Both the position numbers and the translations under genes were made by a program. This document shows, one piece after another, positions 1 to 12,184 of a stretch of DNA of 64,000 nt (its first letter is position 1; each line of letters opens with the position of its first letter). This stretch comes from Stictocephala bisonia (taxonomy: Eukaryota; Arthropoda; Insecta; Hemiptera; Membracidae), in contig JAQJVL010000575.1 of the NCBI GenBank assembly GCA_035578905.1, forward strand, positions 165,001 through 229,000, given 5' to 3'. Below the pieces are notes generated by a model, which was not told the DNA's origin, did no database searches, and was given only the letters and a program-made list of their open reading frames with translations.

Positions 1-2600
1 TTGGAAACTGTTAGAATGTCAAGCTGAGTGGGTGTGGTAGGTGAAAAACAGCAGCAAGAACGTGAACCGGAAATCAAACCGGTAATTTTTATCGGAACAA
101 AGTATTGTACCCGATAGGAGTGAGCTATGTGGGTAGTAAGGACGTAGAAGTATATGTATTTTTTCAAGTACAGAGAGCAATAAAGTGGTAATAAATTCTG
201 AATGCTTGTTTAGTATTTAATTTGTTCACGCTGGTCTTCATTTAACGATTCAATTAGGTTAGAGATGATTCCTCTGATAGGAGTAGGAACATTAATTTAA
301 TAACTATGGGTCAGACAATAAATCCTTGATGAAGGCTATAAATTGTTCGTTAAAGTAGCAAGTCATCGCAGATCCATACTAAGCTTTTTGTCCGTTCAGA
401 TCTGCATTCGTAGATTTATATATGCTTTGTTCTTTACTTGTAATAGGAAAGTAAATAATTAATTTATTAACAAATATATATATAAATAATATTTAAAATC
501 AAAAAACAAAAAAAAGCTATTTTATAGAGAGAAACTCTGCATAAATAAATAGTTATAAACCATTAGTATTGAGTAAAGATTTGCTGTAAATGGAAATGTG
601 TAACACCAGTTTTCTTGTGACTTTTTAAAGGGAATCACTGCACCCTATCTTCTGTAATTTTTACATATGTATTTTTCTCTAAGTCTGAAGAGAACCTTCT
701 GGATTTTTTAAATTATTTGAAACACATCCTTAGACACAACTGGAATAAAAATTAAACTTTTGACATGATACTTGGCTCTACCGTGATTTAAAAAAAATAA
801 ATACTACTAAAAAAATATCAGTTAGTATTTTTTTTAATTCTATCAATTTTATGTAAATAAATATTAATTCCAACTTTAGAATACAACAGTCTGAACAATA
901 TAAAAAAAGAACTCATTGAGATATCTTTTTCTTGAGTAAATGCACATGAATGCTAAAAAACTAAACTTTAGCGAAATACAAAAAGCGTTAAATAAGAATC
1001 AAAACAATGAACAAAACATGTCATTACCATCGATATATAAAAGTGAGAAAAGTGAGGTTCATTGGTAATTACTTACATTTTAACATTTGAAAAGAGAAAA
1101 CTTGTTAAAAAATCAAAACCTTTAAATTTAACAGCTGATTGTAACCAGGTTAGTCAATATGCATAAAACTTAATTTTTAGGTTATCTAGATTTATTGTAT
1201 ATGACCGTCTAAGTAGGGATGGAAGCATAATTTTGAAAGTACTTCCCGTTGTCACAAAAACATGAAATGTATATAATTTTAAAGGGTAGATTTTGTATAT
1301 TTCTACACACTAAAAGTTTTTAAACAGATTTTTTTTTAATACGATGTTTTTTCAATGACAACTAGATAAGTAAAATATTCTGTTTTCATCTTACTAAACC
1401 ATTTATATAGAAGCGCCTTCTAAATTACGTCAAACTATAATTATTGTATCCATAAATTTAATTGTTTAAAGTTTATTTATTTTTTTTAGGCGTTTAAAGT
1501 TAACGCCTAAAACATATATCATTATTTATTGCGGTGAATAAAACAAAGTAACGTCAATTTATCATAGAGAGAAAACCTCTATAAATAAATGGTTGTAAAT
1601 TAAATGACTTAAAGGTTTTACATTTGTTGCAAATTGAAATATTAAACACCATTTTCCTCTGACCTTTAAAACTGGTTCAATGACAACTGAAATATTATAT
1701 TTCCATTACCATTTACATAGCAGCGCCTTCTAGAGTTGTCCCATAAATCGTTGAAATGCAATTAGCAGAAAAAAAATTCTAAAAAATATTCTCCTCAAAT
1801 TTAACGCCCGATGAGTAATTTCCAAGTTAGAGTGTAGTTTAGTTATCAAAACCTGTTTGGCTGCAATTTTTAAACTATTCAAATAACTATAAATTGAAAA
1901 TTACTCCATTAGACGTTAATTTGAAAGAGTAAATTTTCATAGGATTTTTTCTATCTTTTGAGGCTACATAAAACTGAGTTACCTTTACCTTTCAACAGTT
2001 ATCCGATTTTCTGAAGAAACCTTCAAACTTGTATAGTTCTGTAAGAGAATGCGAGATCAAATTGTTGAAGTAAAAAAGAGTTTAGTTGTATATTTAGAGT
2101 TTAACTTTTATCCAGTAATCAATAGTACCCTATAAATGTATATACAGTAATGTTCTTAATTGTACTCGTCCTTAAAAACACAATTCTCGATGTATTTCTA
2201 AATTTTTACAAAGAAACTTCGTAGAAAATAAAATTTGTTTTAATAAAGCTAACATATTTAGAAAAACACATATTACTACTCGGATTTTACTTATAGAAAA
2301 TCAACACTCTTTTTAGATTTTGAAACTCCACAAATCTACGATTTAAAATTACCTTGGGATTGTTAACCATTGTACAATTTTGTAGCGCACGAACGTCTCT
2401 AGCTTACGGTATTTGGTGTCAATCATTTCTATCACGAAAATCACTAACTTTTTCAAAAATCTAATTTACAACTTAAACATATCGTAGATGAAGTAACGAG
2501 CACGAGTCTAGAATATTCTTTTAGTTTTTATAATAATTTGACTAAATGATTTTATTCCAACTTAAAAACAAAATTTAAAAACACACAACTTTCAATCAGT
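1..2600. other. AT-rich intergenic DNA with diverged internal repeats
   Basis: No coding region is supported. Two diverged direct repeats are visible. Positions 525-640 resemble 1555-1675 (shared words include atagagagaaa and ataaataaat.gtt.taaa). Positions 1345-1425 resemble 1675-1745 (shared ttcaatgacaact and agcgccttcta). A small inverted repeat pairs 1797-1822 with 1898-1924 around the word taacg. This looks like old, decayed transposon sequence of unknown class. Confidence 0.5.
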
Positions 2601-2607
2601 AATGCCT

Positions 2608-2937
2608 ACATTAAAGTAATGTGATTAGGCTAAATTAGTTTGACAAAACTAAAGGTAATAACTGAGTCCAGTACGTTAAAGTAATGTGATAGGCTAGATT
2701 AGTTTGACAAAACTAAAGGTAATAACTGAGTCCAGTACGTTAAAGTAATGTGATAGGCTAAATTAGTTTGACAAAACTAAAGGTAATAACTGAGTCCAGT
2801 ACGTTAAAGTAATGTGATAGGCTAGATTAGTTTGTCAAAACTAAAGGTAATAACTGAGTCCAGTACGTTAAAGTAATGTGATAGGCTAAATTAGTTTGAT
2901 AAAACTAAAGGTAATAACTGAGTCCAGTACGTTAAAC
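2608..2937. repeat. 64-bp tandem repeat, about 5 copies
   Basis: The word acgttaaagtaatgtgatag recurs at 2673, 2737, 2801 and 2865, exactly 64 bases apart. A slightly diverged first unit starts near 2608 and a partial last unit ends near 2937. Copies differ by single bases (ctaaatt/ctagatt, gacaaaa/gtcaaaa/gataaaa). No reading frame is conserved. Confidence 0.95.
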
Positions 2938-4240
2938 AACACAATAAATTAACTATTAGGTCTGTTCTCATGAAAAATAAACAACTAAAGATTTGTTTCA
3001 ACAAATTTATTTTACTGTAAAAGTAAAGAACTTAAAATTAACGTACAGTAGTTGCTACAGTCTAAAGAAAAATTTAAAATTAGATCACTTAGCTTTTTGT
3101 ACTACAGTATAATACTTATAAATTGTATAATCGTACGATTACAACCCCTATATTACAAAACATTCATCAGAAGCATAAGTAATCTTACCTGAGAAATATT
3201 ATCAAAACTATAAAAAGTAAAGGGACGAGTTCTGATCCCTGAGGAATGTGTCTTTTAGCTTCCTCAAATAGTTATGGTATACTTTGAATGTTTCATAACT
3301 ATACTAAGAAAATGTCAATCCACAATGCTTTGCCGTTGGTTTTTTATCAATAGAGTAATCAAAATTAAATTCTAAGTACATTGGGAGTTTTTGATCCCCC
3401 CCCCCCCCCAGATCTGGGAGTTGGAAAAACCTGTGTGATTTATTATAGAAACAACAATTCTACTCATAGGTTATTTATAATGGTGACATTTTTTCACATT
3501 GTGCAAACTCGAGAGGTCAACCATTTGTAATAAATATTCCGGCTTGCAAAAATTGAAACAACAAAATTAATTTTATCTCATACGCATGGTTTATTATTGT
3601 GTATTGATAAAAAAACATACAACTAGAAGCTTATCTTATGGAAACGTGAGAAATGAGGACATGAAGTGAGGATTACGTGGTTTGGTAAAAATTAAATTCA
3701 CTCTGAGGATGTAGAAAATTATTTCCGCTCTCTGTAATGTAGATAAATTTTTGTACATTTGCTATCGTCACGACATAACTTGTTTTTTGTCAATTGTCTC
3801 ATATTAATTAGTCTGTCAAGGCCTTTTAGTTAATTAACAACTACCAGTTATTTAATTGTGTGCCATTATAGATTTTGTCTAACCGGTAAGTGCAGTGGAG
3901 GTGTTTGGTCATATCAACTAACTATTAACTAATGGTGCTCACAAAAACAGCGCTGATCGTCACACCTGTGACTAATGAGGTTACCCGTTTGTTTTATGGT
4001 CGACGCAAATGTGTGACAAACAAGGCTGTTTGAACATCGAGGACTCGCCGTGACTACTTGTGAGTTTTTTAGGAAACTGAAGGAGGAAAACCTAGTGTTT
4101 ATTTGTCGTGGAATCTCAGTATTGTACATTCTTTATCAAATCAAGTGGTTGTGGTGGTAAATGCTTTACATTTTGACCGAGATGCCCTCAAACACTCAAC
4201 CAACACGTTTTACTATTGAGTTGAATTTATCAGTCGATTC
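2938..4240. other. Intergenic DNA, no gene seen
   Basis: AT-rich sequence with no supported coding region. It contains a 14-base C run at 3396-3409. Open frames here are short and lack recognisable domains. Confidence 0.5.
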
Positions 4241-4244
4241 TCGT

Positions 4245-4765
4245 TGTCCCCCACCTAGACCAAAAAATACCATACCCCAACCTCACTGAACCAACACATA
4301 ACTGATACCCTCGTCAAAACCAATACATACTCGATACAATCCTTCTCCCCCGCCAAAACCAATACATACTCGATACCATCCTTCTCCCCCGCCAAAACCA
4401 ATACATACTCGATACCATCCTTCTCCTCCACCAAAACGAACACATACCCGTTACCATTCTTCCCTCGCCAAAACCAACACATACTCCTTCTTCCACCATC
4501 CTTCTTCTCCACCAAAACCAACATATAACTGATACCGTCCTTCACCCCGCCAAACAGACAGATAACTGATACCATCCTTCACCCCGCCAAACAGACAGAT
4601 AACTGATACCATCCTTTTCTCCCGCCATACCAACACATACCTGATACCATCCTTCTCCCCCGCTAAAACCAACACATACCTGATACCATCCTTCTCCCCC
4701 GCTAAAACCAACACATACCTGACACCATCCTTCTCTCCCGCCAAAACCAACAGATACTGTCATGA
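4245..4765. repeat. 39-bp minisatellite, about 13 copies
   Basis: The unit contains ccaaaaccaa, then acatac, then ataccatccttctcccccg, and repeats about every 39 bases, with degenerate units at both ends. Because 39 is divisible by three, long overlapping open frames appear on the minus strand as a 13-residue repeat (V-L-A-G-E-K-D-G-I and variants). They occur in more than one frame and have no conserved start, so I treat them as by-products of the array and not as genes. Confidence 0.93.
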
Positions 4766-5004
4766 TGTCCACCTCTACTTCTACGTAACACAAGACTATT
4801 GATTGTGATACCCCTTCACCCACTCAATCGAAATTGATGTTGATGACTAATATTTTTGTTCGTTATTAAAACACTAAACTTGATGTTTCAAGTCTCAAAT
4901 CACAGATCTGTGAATTTTATAACCTAATTTAAAATATTGGACACGTAATAAATTCCATGTTAAGTAAAATTACTTTTGTAGTTTTGGAGATAGTTTAAAG
5001 GGAC

Positions 5005-5425
5005 CTTTCAAGCCAAGTCAAGTTAGAGACATGCGATTTTTAATAAAATATTTAAATTGTAATTTGAATCGTCCCTGAAAATTTAATCAAAATCGTTAAA
5101 GCCGTTTTTGAGAAAATTCAATTTTTGTATGTTTGTTGCCCATAAAAATAAAAAATATATAAAATTTAAAAAAAGTGAAAAAATGGTCTAGATTTATTGG
5201 CTAAATACATCTACATACCAAATTTTATAAAAATTAATCCATCCGTTTGGTCTCCAGACAAGTGTACATACACACATAGGGACAGATATAAACATTTTTG
5301 TTCGAAAACCCAATTTTTTAGTTTAGGGAGCCCTAACATGCATTTTTTGACCAACTCGTAACAAAATTATTTTGGACGATCACAATACTTTCTCTATGGT
5401 AACGCATATGGGAGAAAGTAAAAAA
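5005..5425 (+). repeat. Interspersed repeat family A, copy 1
   Basis: The copy contains, in order, caagttagagacatgcg, aatcgttaaagccgtttttgag, atccgtttggtctcca, acatacacacatagggacag, and the end ctctatggtaacgcatatgggagaaa (given here in pieces; the longest shared stretch ends at 5415). The same ordered landmarks occur near 29.0, 36.5, 42.6, 50.3 and 50.7 kb. The end at gggagaaa is shared while the other end varies, which suggests a 5'-truncated retroposon. Its class is unknown. Confidence 0.85.
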
Positions 5426-5990
5426 TCATGGTTATAAAATCAAATTTAAAGTTTATACCCACTTGAAAGAGCCTTATATTTCGCGTATGCAAGTGGCGAG
5501 TAAATACATTCTGTTAACGCAGCAATGCTGATCTGTTCGGATAAATCCTTTCAGAGGTTGTAATTACAGTACTGTTTTTGTATATAACACAATCCAAATT
5601 ACTACGTGAATTACTAACTAAAAATACGTGATGGGAAAACTAGTCGATGGACAGTGGCTCTGGCGTACGTGACGGCCATTTTAAGTGTTGTCAGTTGCCT
5701 GTTAGTACGTGTCATCCGTCAGGAGTGGTTTACTTCGAATGCGTGTCTTCATTAAGCATACGAGTGTAAAACAATTACGTAATTAAATCTAACTGCGGAC
5801 ATTTTTATTTTTATTTAGTGTCCGGATATTTATGAAAATTGTTTCTCTCAATAACACAGGAACAGACTAACAAACAATACTATCCTGGATAATCGGGACG
5901 TACGATAATTCCGATCTAACGAAACGTATTATAATGTTAAAAAATACGCTTTTAAAGACTATCCCGAAATGACTGAAGCACTGAATGGCG
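5426..5990. other. Intergenic DNA, no gene seen
   Basis: Nothing recognisable apart from ordinary AT-rich sequence. It abuts the TTAA-flanked MITE to its right. Confidence 0.4.
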
Positions 5991-5995
5991 CTTAA

Positions 5996-6465
5996 GAGTG
6001 TGCAGAGGCTGTCGGAAGTTGTCGGCCATATTGGTTTTAATCCCATAAGATTAATGTTATTTTCAAACCGGACATATAATCACGCGTATCCAAACTGAAC
6101 AGTTATTTTTGAACGAATTTTTTCCAAACAAATTGCATTTGATCAAGAAAGAAATCGTGCGTTGGAATTGCTTTGTGGATTCGTAATTATGTTTATAAAC
6201 AAAAATATAAATATATATTTTTATTTTCTTATAAAATATATTATTATATTTTATTAAAATATATAAGTTTGTATTTTCACCTATTTTTCAAAACTAGGCA
6301 TGTGTATTCGAAATATAAAAGCAAACCCAACGTGCAATATGATAACTTTTGAAATAACACCTCATACACAACTTTTGGTCAATAAATAACAAAGAAATAT
6401 GGATTCGTAAATAACACTGTTCTTATGGGATTGAAACCAACACGGCCAACAGCCTCTGCAAACTC
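5996..6465. mobile_element. TTAA-flanked MITE with long terminal inverted repeats
   Basis: The left end reads TTAA then gagtgtgcagaggctgt. The right end, read on the minus strand, reads TTAA then gagtttgcagaggctgt. The inverted match continues through ggccat/ggccgt, ttggttt, aatcccataaga and gtgttatt-like sequence, giving about 65 bp per arm. TTAA lies directly outside both arms (5992-5995 and 6466-6469), as expected for the piggyBac superfamily. The 470-bp element has no transposase and would be non-autonomous. Confidence 0.82.
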
Positions 6466-6469
6466 TTAA

Positions 6470-7960
6470 GTGAAGCTCTGACGTACAGTGTTACCAAGAG
6501 CACACGACATATAAAAAAATACAAACAATAAAAAAAGAAAATGTATAGAAAAAAAATAAACAACTATATCAGAAAAAGAATAAATAAAAAATAAAGAATA
6601 TGAAAACCCGAGATCATACAATTTGCTTGCACGCAAATCCGTATATTCAAACGGGTAGGTTGTTAGAAAAGTGCAAGTAAAGAATTAATTGCATTGTGAC
6701 AGCTATATGATACGCATTAAGGTGTCGCTATGGTTACAGCTGACTAATGTCGTCACGTCATTGGCCATAGCATTTTGAACCTCCTCGTAGTTCCAACAAT
6801 TGCTGTAGGAGCACTCTGAAGTCAAGTCGGGCTAAAATAATATTAGCCTGCGATTAGATATCAGCGTACATAAAATGTGATAGACATTAAGCACTCTGCT
6901 CTTAGAAACCAACTGAATAAGGTTTTTAATGTAAGTAAATGGGTCTTAAGGTGCCGTATCGTATTCAAAAACTGCTAGCACTATATTAGACATTCAATCT
7001 TAACGTCAGCGGAATAAAAACGCCGTTCTACGAGTATATCAACCGTACCGTTCGTGTTTATAATAATAATGCGTTATAGTGAACACTTGTGAACCATAAG
7101 TTGGGGTTTAATTTAAGTTTTATTATGTTATTTAGGTTAGAAAAAAATTATCTAAAAACTAGCCTAACCTCTCAAAACCTAACCTAACCTATCAATACCC
7201 AACCTAGCCTATCCTAAAAAAAACATAACCTTACTGAAACCGGTGTTAACGCGGCACATTTTCGGCACTAACGTGCTTTGATATCATATTCGTAATCTGG
7301 GCCGTATTTGAAATACCACATTTATGGAAAAAAATTTGTCCGTTTTTCCTCTTTTTACTTTTACTACTGAACTATTATTGAAATTGTTTAATTAACTATC
7401 CTGATCAGGTTATTATATCTATTTATTTCCCTGGTACGATCCATACTGTATATGCATATTTAAGTAAACAAAATTGTCGACATCTATAATATCCAGCTGT
7501 AAAGTAATTAGATTCCTCAACATACAAACTATGTAGATCGATACATCGGAAAATGATCACAATGCACCGAAGATAGAACCAGCATTATTTCTGCAGGGTT
7601 GAAATCATTCCCCAATGTCAGACTAACAAGTGGAACTTTGTAGAGAAACTTATTTGGTCTTCGGCAGGCCTGATATCTTGACCACTCAAACCAATACATT
7701 TATTGTTGACCACCCTGGAAGGTAATGTATTGCTTGGACGGCAGGTCGCCCGCAGCTTGACTCGTGACCTCGCTGTAATGAGACCCTTGTGCAGTCCCCC
7801 GGCCACAAGATGACGAATGGTAGACAGTGAACAGGCAAGCACCAAGGATCACCCTCGCGATCTTCCAGTGTGATGAGAAGTTATTAATCCTCAGGAAAGT
7901 TGTACTTTACATGTTAGTGAACGTCCAAGGCTATAAGCTTGACTTTTTGACAAGCGACAT
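6470..7960. other. Intergenic DNA with a CCTAA cluster
   Basis: Positions 7128-7225 hold several cctaacct/ggttag words related to the insect telomere repeat. I looked for terminal inverted repeats around this cluster and found only weak matches. A 75-codon minus-strand frame at 7618-7845 has balanced composition and codon-like texture, but I recognise no domain and do not call it a gene. Confidence 0.45.
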
Positions 7961-7965
7961 GGCTG

Positions 7966-8585
7966 GGTGATCACACAAGTGACAGTTCAGCTATCAAAGT
8001 CGTCGCTCGTTCAGTACCACCCAGGAGACACGTACAGCTGACATGGATTGGAGATCACACAAGTGACATTTTAGCTATCTAAGACGTCGTTCGTTCAGCA
8101 CTACCAGTTCGTTCACGTAGCTGGGAGATCACACAAGTGACATTTTAGATATCTAAGACGTCGTTCGTTCAGCACTACCAGTTCGTTCACGTAGCTGGGA
8201 GATCACACAAGTGACATTTTAGCTATCTAAGACGTCGTTCGTTCAGCACTACCAGTTCGTTCACGTAGCTGGGAGATCACACAAGTGACATTTTAGCTAT
8301 CTAAGACGTTGTTCGTTCAGCACTACCAGTTCGTTCACGTAGCTGGGAGATCACACAAGTGACAGTTCAGCTATCAAAGTCGATGCTCGTTCAGTACCAC
8401 CCAGGAGACACGTACAGCTGACATGGATTGGAGATCACACAAGTGACAGTTCAGCTATCTAAGACGTCGTTCGTTCAGCACTACCCAGTGGACACGTACA
8501 GCTCACGTAGCTGGGATATCACACAAGTGACAGTTTAGATATCAAAGTCATTGTTCGTTCAGCACCATCCAGGGGACACGTACAG
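7966..8585. repeat. 74-bp tandem repeat array, about 8 copies
   Basis: gagatcacacaagtgaca recurs at 8125, 8199 and 8273, exactly 74 bases apart, followed by tcgttcgttcagcactacc and cacgtagctgg. Flanking units (about 7970, 8051, 8347, 8431 and 8515) are longer variants containing ggacacgtacag. There is no reading frame across units. A diverged single copy lies near 25.59 kb. Confidence 0.93.
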
Positions 8586-8589
8586 TTTA

Positions 8590-9265
8590 TTTAAAAGCTT
8601 ACATACATTTCTCAGAGAGTTTTAAAAGATCTTATCCCGAATATCTCCTAATTTACAAGATTCCCAAGAACGTGCAAGACACTGGGTTACTTAAATCTTG
8701 AAAACCACATCTTCGACTAGCTTCCCAGCTAATCTCAAATGAACTTCTCCAAGAAACAACTGGGTGATAATTTAGAATGTATTTGACTATCGAAACAGTT
8801 GTTTGGTACCAGATTCTATGACTGTCATTTGTGGAATGAACCTTCCTCGAAAGGAGTAGACTCTGTGTAGGCCTATTGGAAGATGCGAATACTGGGAAAT
8901 ATAAAATGATCAGTCATGTGATTTTTAAGCCGAAATTCAAACTGTAGTTCACATAGTTGTTGTTAATGACTGCCCATTGTGTTCTATTAATCGGAGAAGC
9001 AGGTGTGAATGGCAGCGAAGCCTTTACTTAGCTCTTTAATGAGAGAAGACAGAAGTAATTTTTATGTTGGATTTGGTTTTTTAGTTCCAGTTTAAGATTT
9101 TCTTTTCTCCTTTTTTGTAACTGTCGTTGACGCGAGTGGGTCTCAAATACAACTCTACAATACCGGTTTGAGCTTATAGTAAGTCAAAACATCTGAACTC
9201 ACTCCTGCAAGCCATGCTGGAATTTTTACACAGCTTTTATGGATACGACCCTAACTAGGATTACT
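8590..9265. other. Intergenic DNA, no gene seen
   Basis: No coding region, tandem repeat or inverted repeat recognised. Confidence 0.4.
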
Positions 9266-9270
9266 TATGT

Positions 9271-9412
9271 GCCGGCTTGGTAGTTTAGTCGCTAAGACTC
9301 CGAATGTGGAGAGACAGGTCTAAGGTTTGAATCGCTACCTGAACTAACAGTCGGTACACTCATTTATTGATGTTTATGGAAAGGCCTTCCTTCCGATTCA
9401 AGTGTGTAGTTA
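9271..9412 (+). repeat. tRNA-derived SINE, copy 1
   Basis: The head looks like a tRNA: a box A-like tagtttagtcgctaagactc (9281-9300) and a box B-like ggtttgaatcg (9324-9334) at RNA polymerase III promoter spacing. The body (gaactaacagtcggtacactc and onward) aligns with the copies near 19.4 and 49.7 kb. Because the homology extends beyond the tRNA-like part at all three loci, this is a SINE family and not a tRNA gene. Confidence 0.75.
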
Positions 9413-9419
9413 CTAACAA

Positions 9420-10245
9420 AACTTAATATAATATATTTACAAAATTGTATTCTACGTATCCTAGTACTGTATTCACTGTAGTTTTATTTAGTGGAGTGGT
9501 TCATTTCGTTGAGAAACGGGTCAAAGAAAATCTGTTAGGCTTATTAATTTACAAAACTTGACGAACAATAAAGGAAATATTGTTAATATTTCAAAATCGA
9601 TAATGATAACAAATTATTCACAGCTATTTTAAAATTTAGCTGCCCACAATCTTCACTGTATCACTAGTTGGCACTTAGCTGATATTTCAGACTGCATCTC
9701 GTCGCCAATATCGGCTAGACCTATTATATTAGCCGACTAAGTCTATAGTTTTCATTAGATTACACCAGGTTTTCATGAATTTCTTGTTATGAAATAATTA
9801 TTTATCTGTTGTTCAGTGTGGCCTCATGTATCGAAGTAGTTTCAAGCTGCACACATTTCATTACCGATCATAATTTAAAAACTAATTGTTCCTAAGCGAC
9901 TTTAAAATTTATTTTTAGTAAACCTGCTTAGTTATTATTATCAATCGATTTAACTGATTGATTCACACGTACAGTGGCGATTAGTGGGCCTGATATCAGA
10001 TAATCCTATCGAAATGCAAATGTTATAAAAGATAAAAAGTACATACTAAACACAATAGATGTATTGAAAAGAAAAAAACAAGAAAAATGATAATGAAAAG
10101 TACAATTGTTTGCACTTTTTACTCAGAGTAAACATTCCCGTTTTTTTCAAGGTATTCTTTACTATTTACGGAACACTTATGAAGACCAGATCAGACTTTC
10201 ACGTCATCACTTAATATACCGGAGTGCCATCAGATGTAAGCGCTA
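9420..10245. other. Intergenic DNA, no gene seen
   Basis: AT-rich, with no supported feature. Confidence 0.4.
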
Positions 10246-10249
10246 AACA

Positions 10250-10350
10250 TGATAATAATAATAATAGCTTTATTGAAAAAATGTGTTCATACAAATGGTG
10301 AACTTAGGACTAATAAGTCCTCTCTTACAGTTGACCCTTATATTTAAGTT
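10250..10350 (-). mobile_element. 3' end of a decayed non-LTR element
   Basis: Read on the minus strand, this ends in a TTATTA-type simple tail (taataataataata on the plus strand) next to an AATAAA-like signal. It shares the words taagtcctctctta and ttgaccc with the region at 14.82-14.88 kb (aaagtcctctcttccacttaacccc). Both are probably 3' untranslated ends of one retrotransposon family on the minus strand. No coding sequence can be assigned to this piece. Confidence 0.45.
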
Positions 10351-10834
10351 AGTAAATATAACAAAGCCTAATTTACAGAAACATTGAAATACAGAACTAA
10401 ACTAAAGAAAAATACTACTAATTAAATTACAAATAAGCATATAATACAAAACAGATAAACTGCTAGCATATATTCAATTTCTCCATTCTCTCACTCATAC
10501 AGAGTGAGTTATAAAATTATAATTAAATTACTATAGTTGATTTATAAGAATTTTAATTTTGATATTAGTCTTTTTTTAGAATGGATTAAAACTGCTATGC
10601 TTCAAACTCATGACTCACTATGTAATGAAGCCAATTACACTCATCACTTTTTCCTTTTCTTTACGATTTCAGTCAAATACTTGGACTATTCAAATATTAT
10701 AAATAGTTTTTTAATATTTGTAAAACTAATATTAATTTATATACATATTAGGTTCTGTTGTTTTGCTTGTAATTATAAATGCCTGCCTTAAATTTATTTT
10801 TATGTACTTAAATTAAGATAGTATTAGTACTGAC

Positions 10835-11170
10835 TTGGCATTTAGCTGTAAAATGACGTTGTCAATGCTGTACCACAGTTTTACGACAATAAAGGATTAT
10901 TATTATTATTACACTCGTTCGACCCTAATCCCACGTCCCATCTCCAGCTATCATCACAGACTCGTCCACTCAAAAAGAGAGGCTTTCAATGATGCTGTGA
11001 ACCAAGCCCGACTGTCATATCTCTTTAAATGTGGAGAACGTTTATTCCATTCTTTGCATTTAGTTACTGAAAAGGAATTAGTGTAGAAAGATGTTCTATG
11101 AAGGGGAATACGTAATATTGACGAGGCTGAGCGTGTCTCCTTTGCACCAATTTCTGAGTTGTACTAAAAG
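10835..11170 (+). other. Possible retroelement 3' tail followed by an unrecognised coding-like stretch
   Basis: An AATAAA followed by (ATT)n at 10891-10911 resembles the 3' tail of a plus-strand non-LTR element. Downstream, one frame (about 10910-11086, continuing after stops to about 11170) reads like protein with words such as REAFNDAVNQARLSYLF. I do not recognise the family. Its stops at the ends mark it as a remnant. Confidence 0.3.
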
Positions 11171-11315
11171 TTAAGAGAAAGGTATTTCGGATTCCCATCA
11201 TTAAGTACTAAAAACAAAATACTCATTTTTAATAATCTAAGGTCGACCAATTTATTATTTATTATTTAAGGATGGAATTTTAAATATAGTATTAAGAGAT
11301 GTGATCATCATATTT

Positions 11316-11575
11316 TTAATTTAAAACAAATCTAATAAAATAATTTTGACAAATCTGAAGTTTACTAGCTAAAGCCACAGTCCTGTCATTGTACACAGAT
11401 CTGCAATAGATGAAATATGGAAAGACAAGAGCTTTTAGAAGACAAAGTTTGATTTTTACTGGGAGAAAGTATTGAAGTTGTTTTAGGGAATGGATAGAAC
11501 CAGAAGCCTTTTTACAAACACTAAGCACTTCTTCTTCCCAAGTCAAATTCTGGTTAAAAATAACATCTACATTTT
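11316..11575 (-). pseudogene. Non-LTR RT C-terminal fragment
   Basis: The minus-strand translation contains FNQNLTW, then a block ending SVCKKASGSIHSLKQL, then FPYFIYCRSVYND and ending QNYFIRFVLN. This order (LTW near the KYLG block, then a helix-rich segment, then PYFxYCxxVYND and QNYxIRFI) is typical of the region after the RT catalytic core in insect LINE ORF2 proteins. The catalytic YADD and endonuclease are absent and the frame stops on both sides. The function is lost. It would have encoded part of a retrotransposon polymerase. Confidence 0.75.
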
Positions 11576-11749
11576 AAAATTAGGTACAGGAAGGCAGGAA
11601 TCAACAAAATCCCGCGTTGTACCTGGCTAAAGGTGGTCATAAATAATTATCGCATCTCAAACTACCTGATCTATCCAGTTCTACCTGTTGCCTACCTGCT
11701 ATTAAAGCTCGGATGGTGAAGTTGTGATATACTGCTTAGGTGCCACTTA

Positions 11750-12097
11750 TTTTGTAGTGTTGTTCAAAAGAATGAAATAAAACCTATACGTAAATTTGTA
11801 AACTGGGTGTTTTACAACTCAATAATAATGAATTGTACATTATTTAAACCATACCGTCCAAGACATCAGTTATTTGAGTTTTTGCTAAGCTAGCAGTAGC
11901 GAAAAATATTTATGGAGAAGGAAAAACAAAACATGTATTTGGTACAAACTGTATAAAGCTCAACTTTGCTAGACGTAAACAAAAAAATATGAAATTTTTT
12001 CTTTTTTTACTTACTATTTTGTACACTTGACTGACAAGTTTACCAATACAAATTTATGAATAGGTTTTATTTCATTCTATTGAACAGCACTACAAAA
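11750..12097. mobile_element. TA-flanked MITE, 348 bp
   Basis: The left arm starts ttttgtagtgttgttcaaaa and the right arm, reversed, starts ttttgtagtgctgttcaata. Both continue gaatgaaataaaaccta and then taaatttgta, giving about 55 bp of inverted match. TA lies directly outside both ends (11748-11749 and 12098-12099), as expected for Tc1/mariner-type insertion. There is no transposase, so it is non-autonomous. Confidence 0.8.
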
Positions 12098-12124
12098 TAA
12101 ATATTACAGTCAAAATGTTTTTAC

Positions 12125-12180
<56 letters not shown>
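12125..12180. repeat. Poly(A) run followed by (AT)n microsatellite
   Basis: About 26 A residues are followed directly by about 15 AT dinucleotides. It sits just beyond the MITE's right end, so it may have arisen independently by slippage. Confidence 0.95.

Positions 12181-12184
<4 letters not shown>

Noticed and set aside
7128..7225. Fifth inverted-repeat element with a CCTAA core
   Set aside because: Flanks gave only weak, unconvincing inverted matches, so it is not counted with the other four.
7618..7845. 75-codon minus-strand frame with protein-like texture
   Set aside because: No recognised domain, no second exon or neighbour, and it lies in repeat-rich DNA. It is mentioned in the intergenic entry only.
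9271..9345. Functional tRNA gene
   Set aside because: Box A and box B are present, but the homology with two other loci extends past the tRNA-like part, so it is a SINE.
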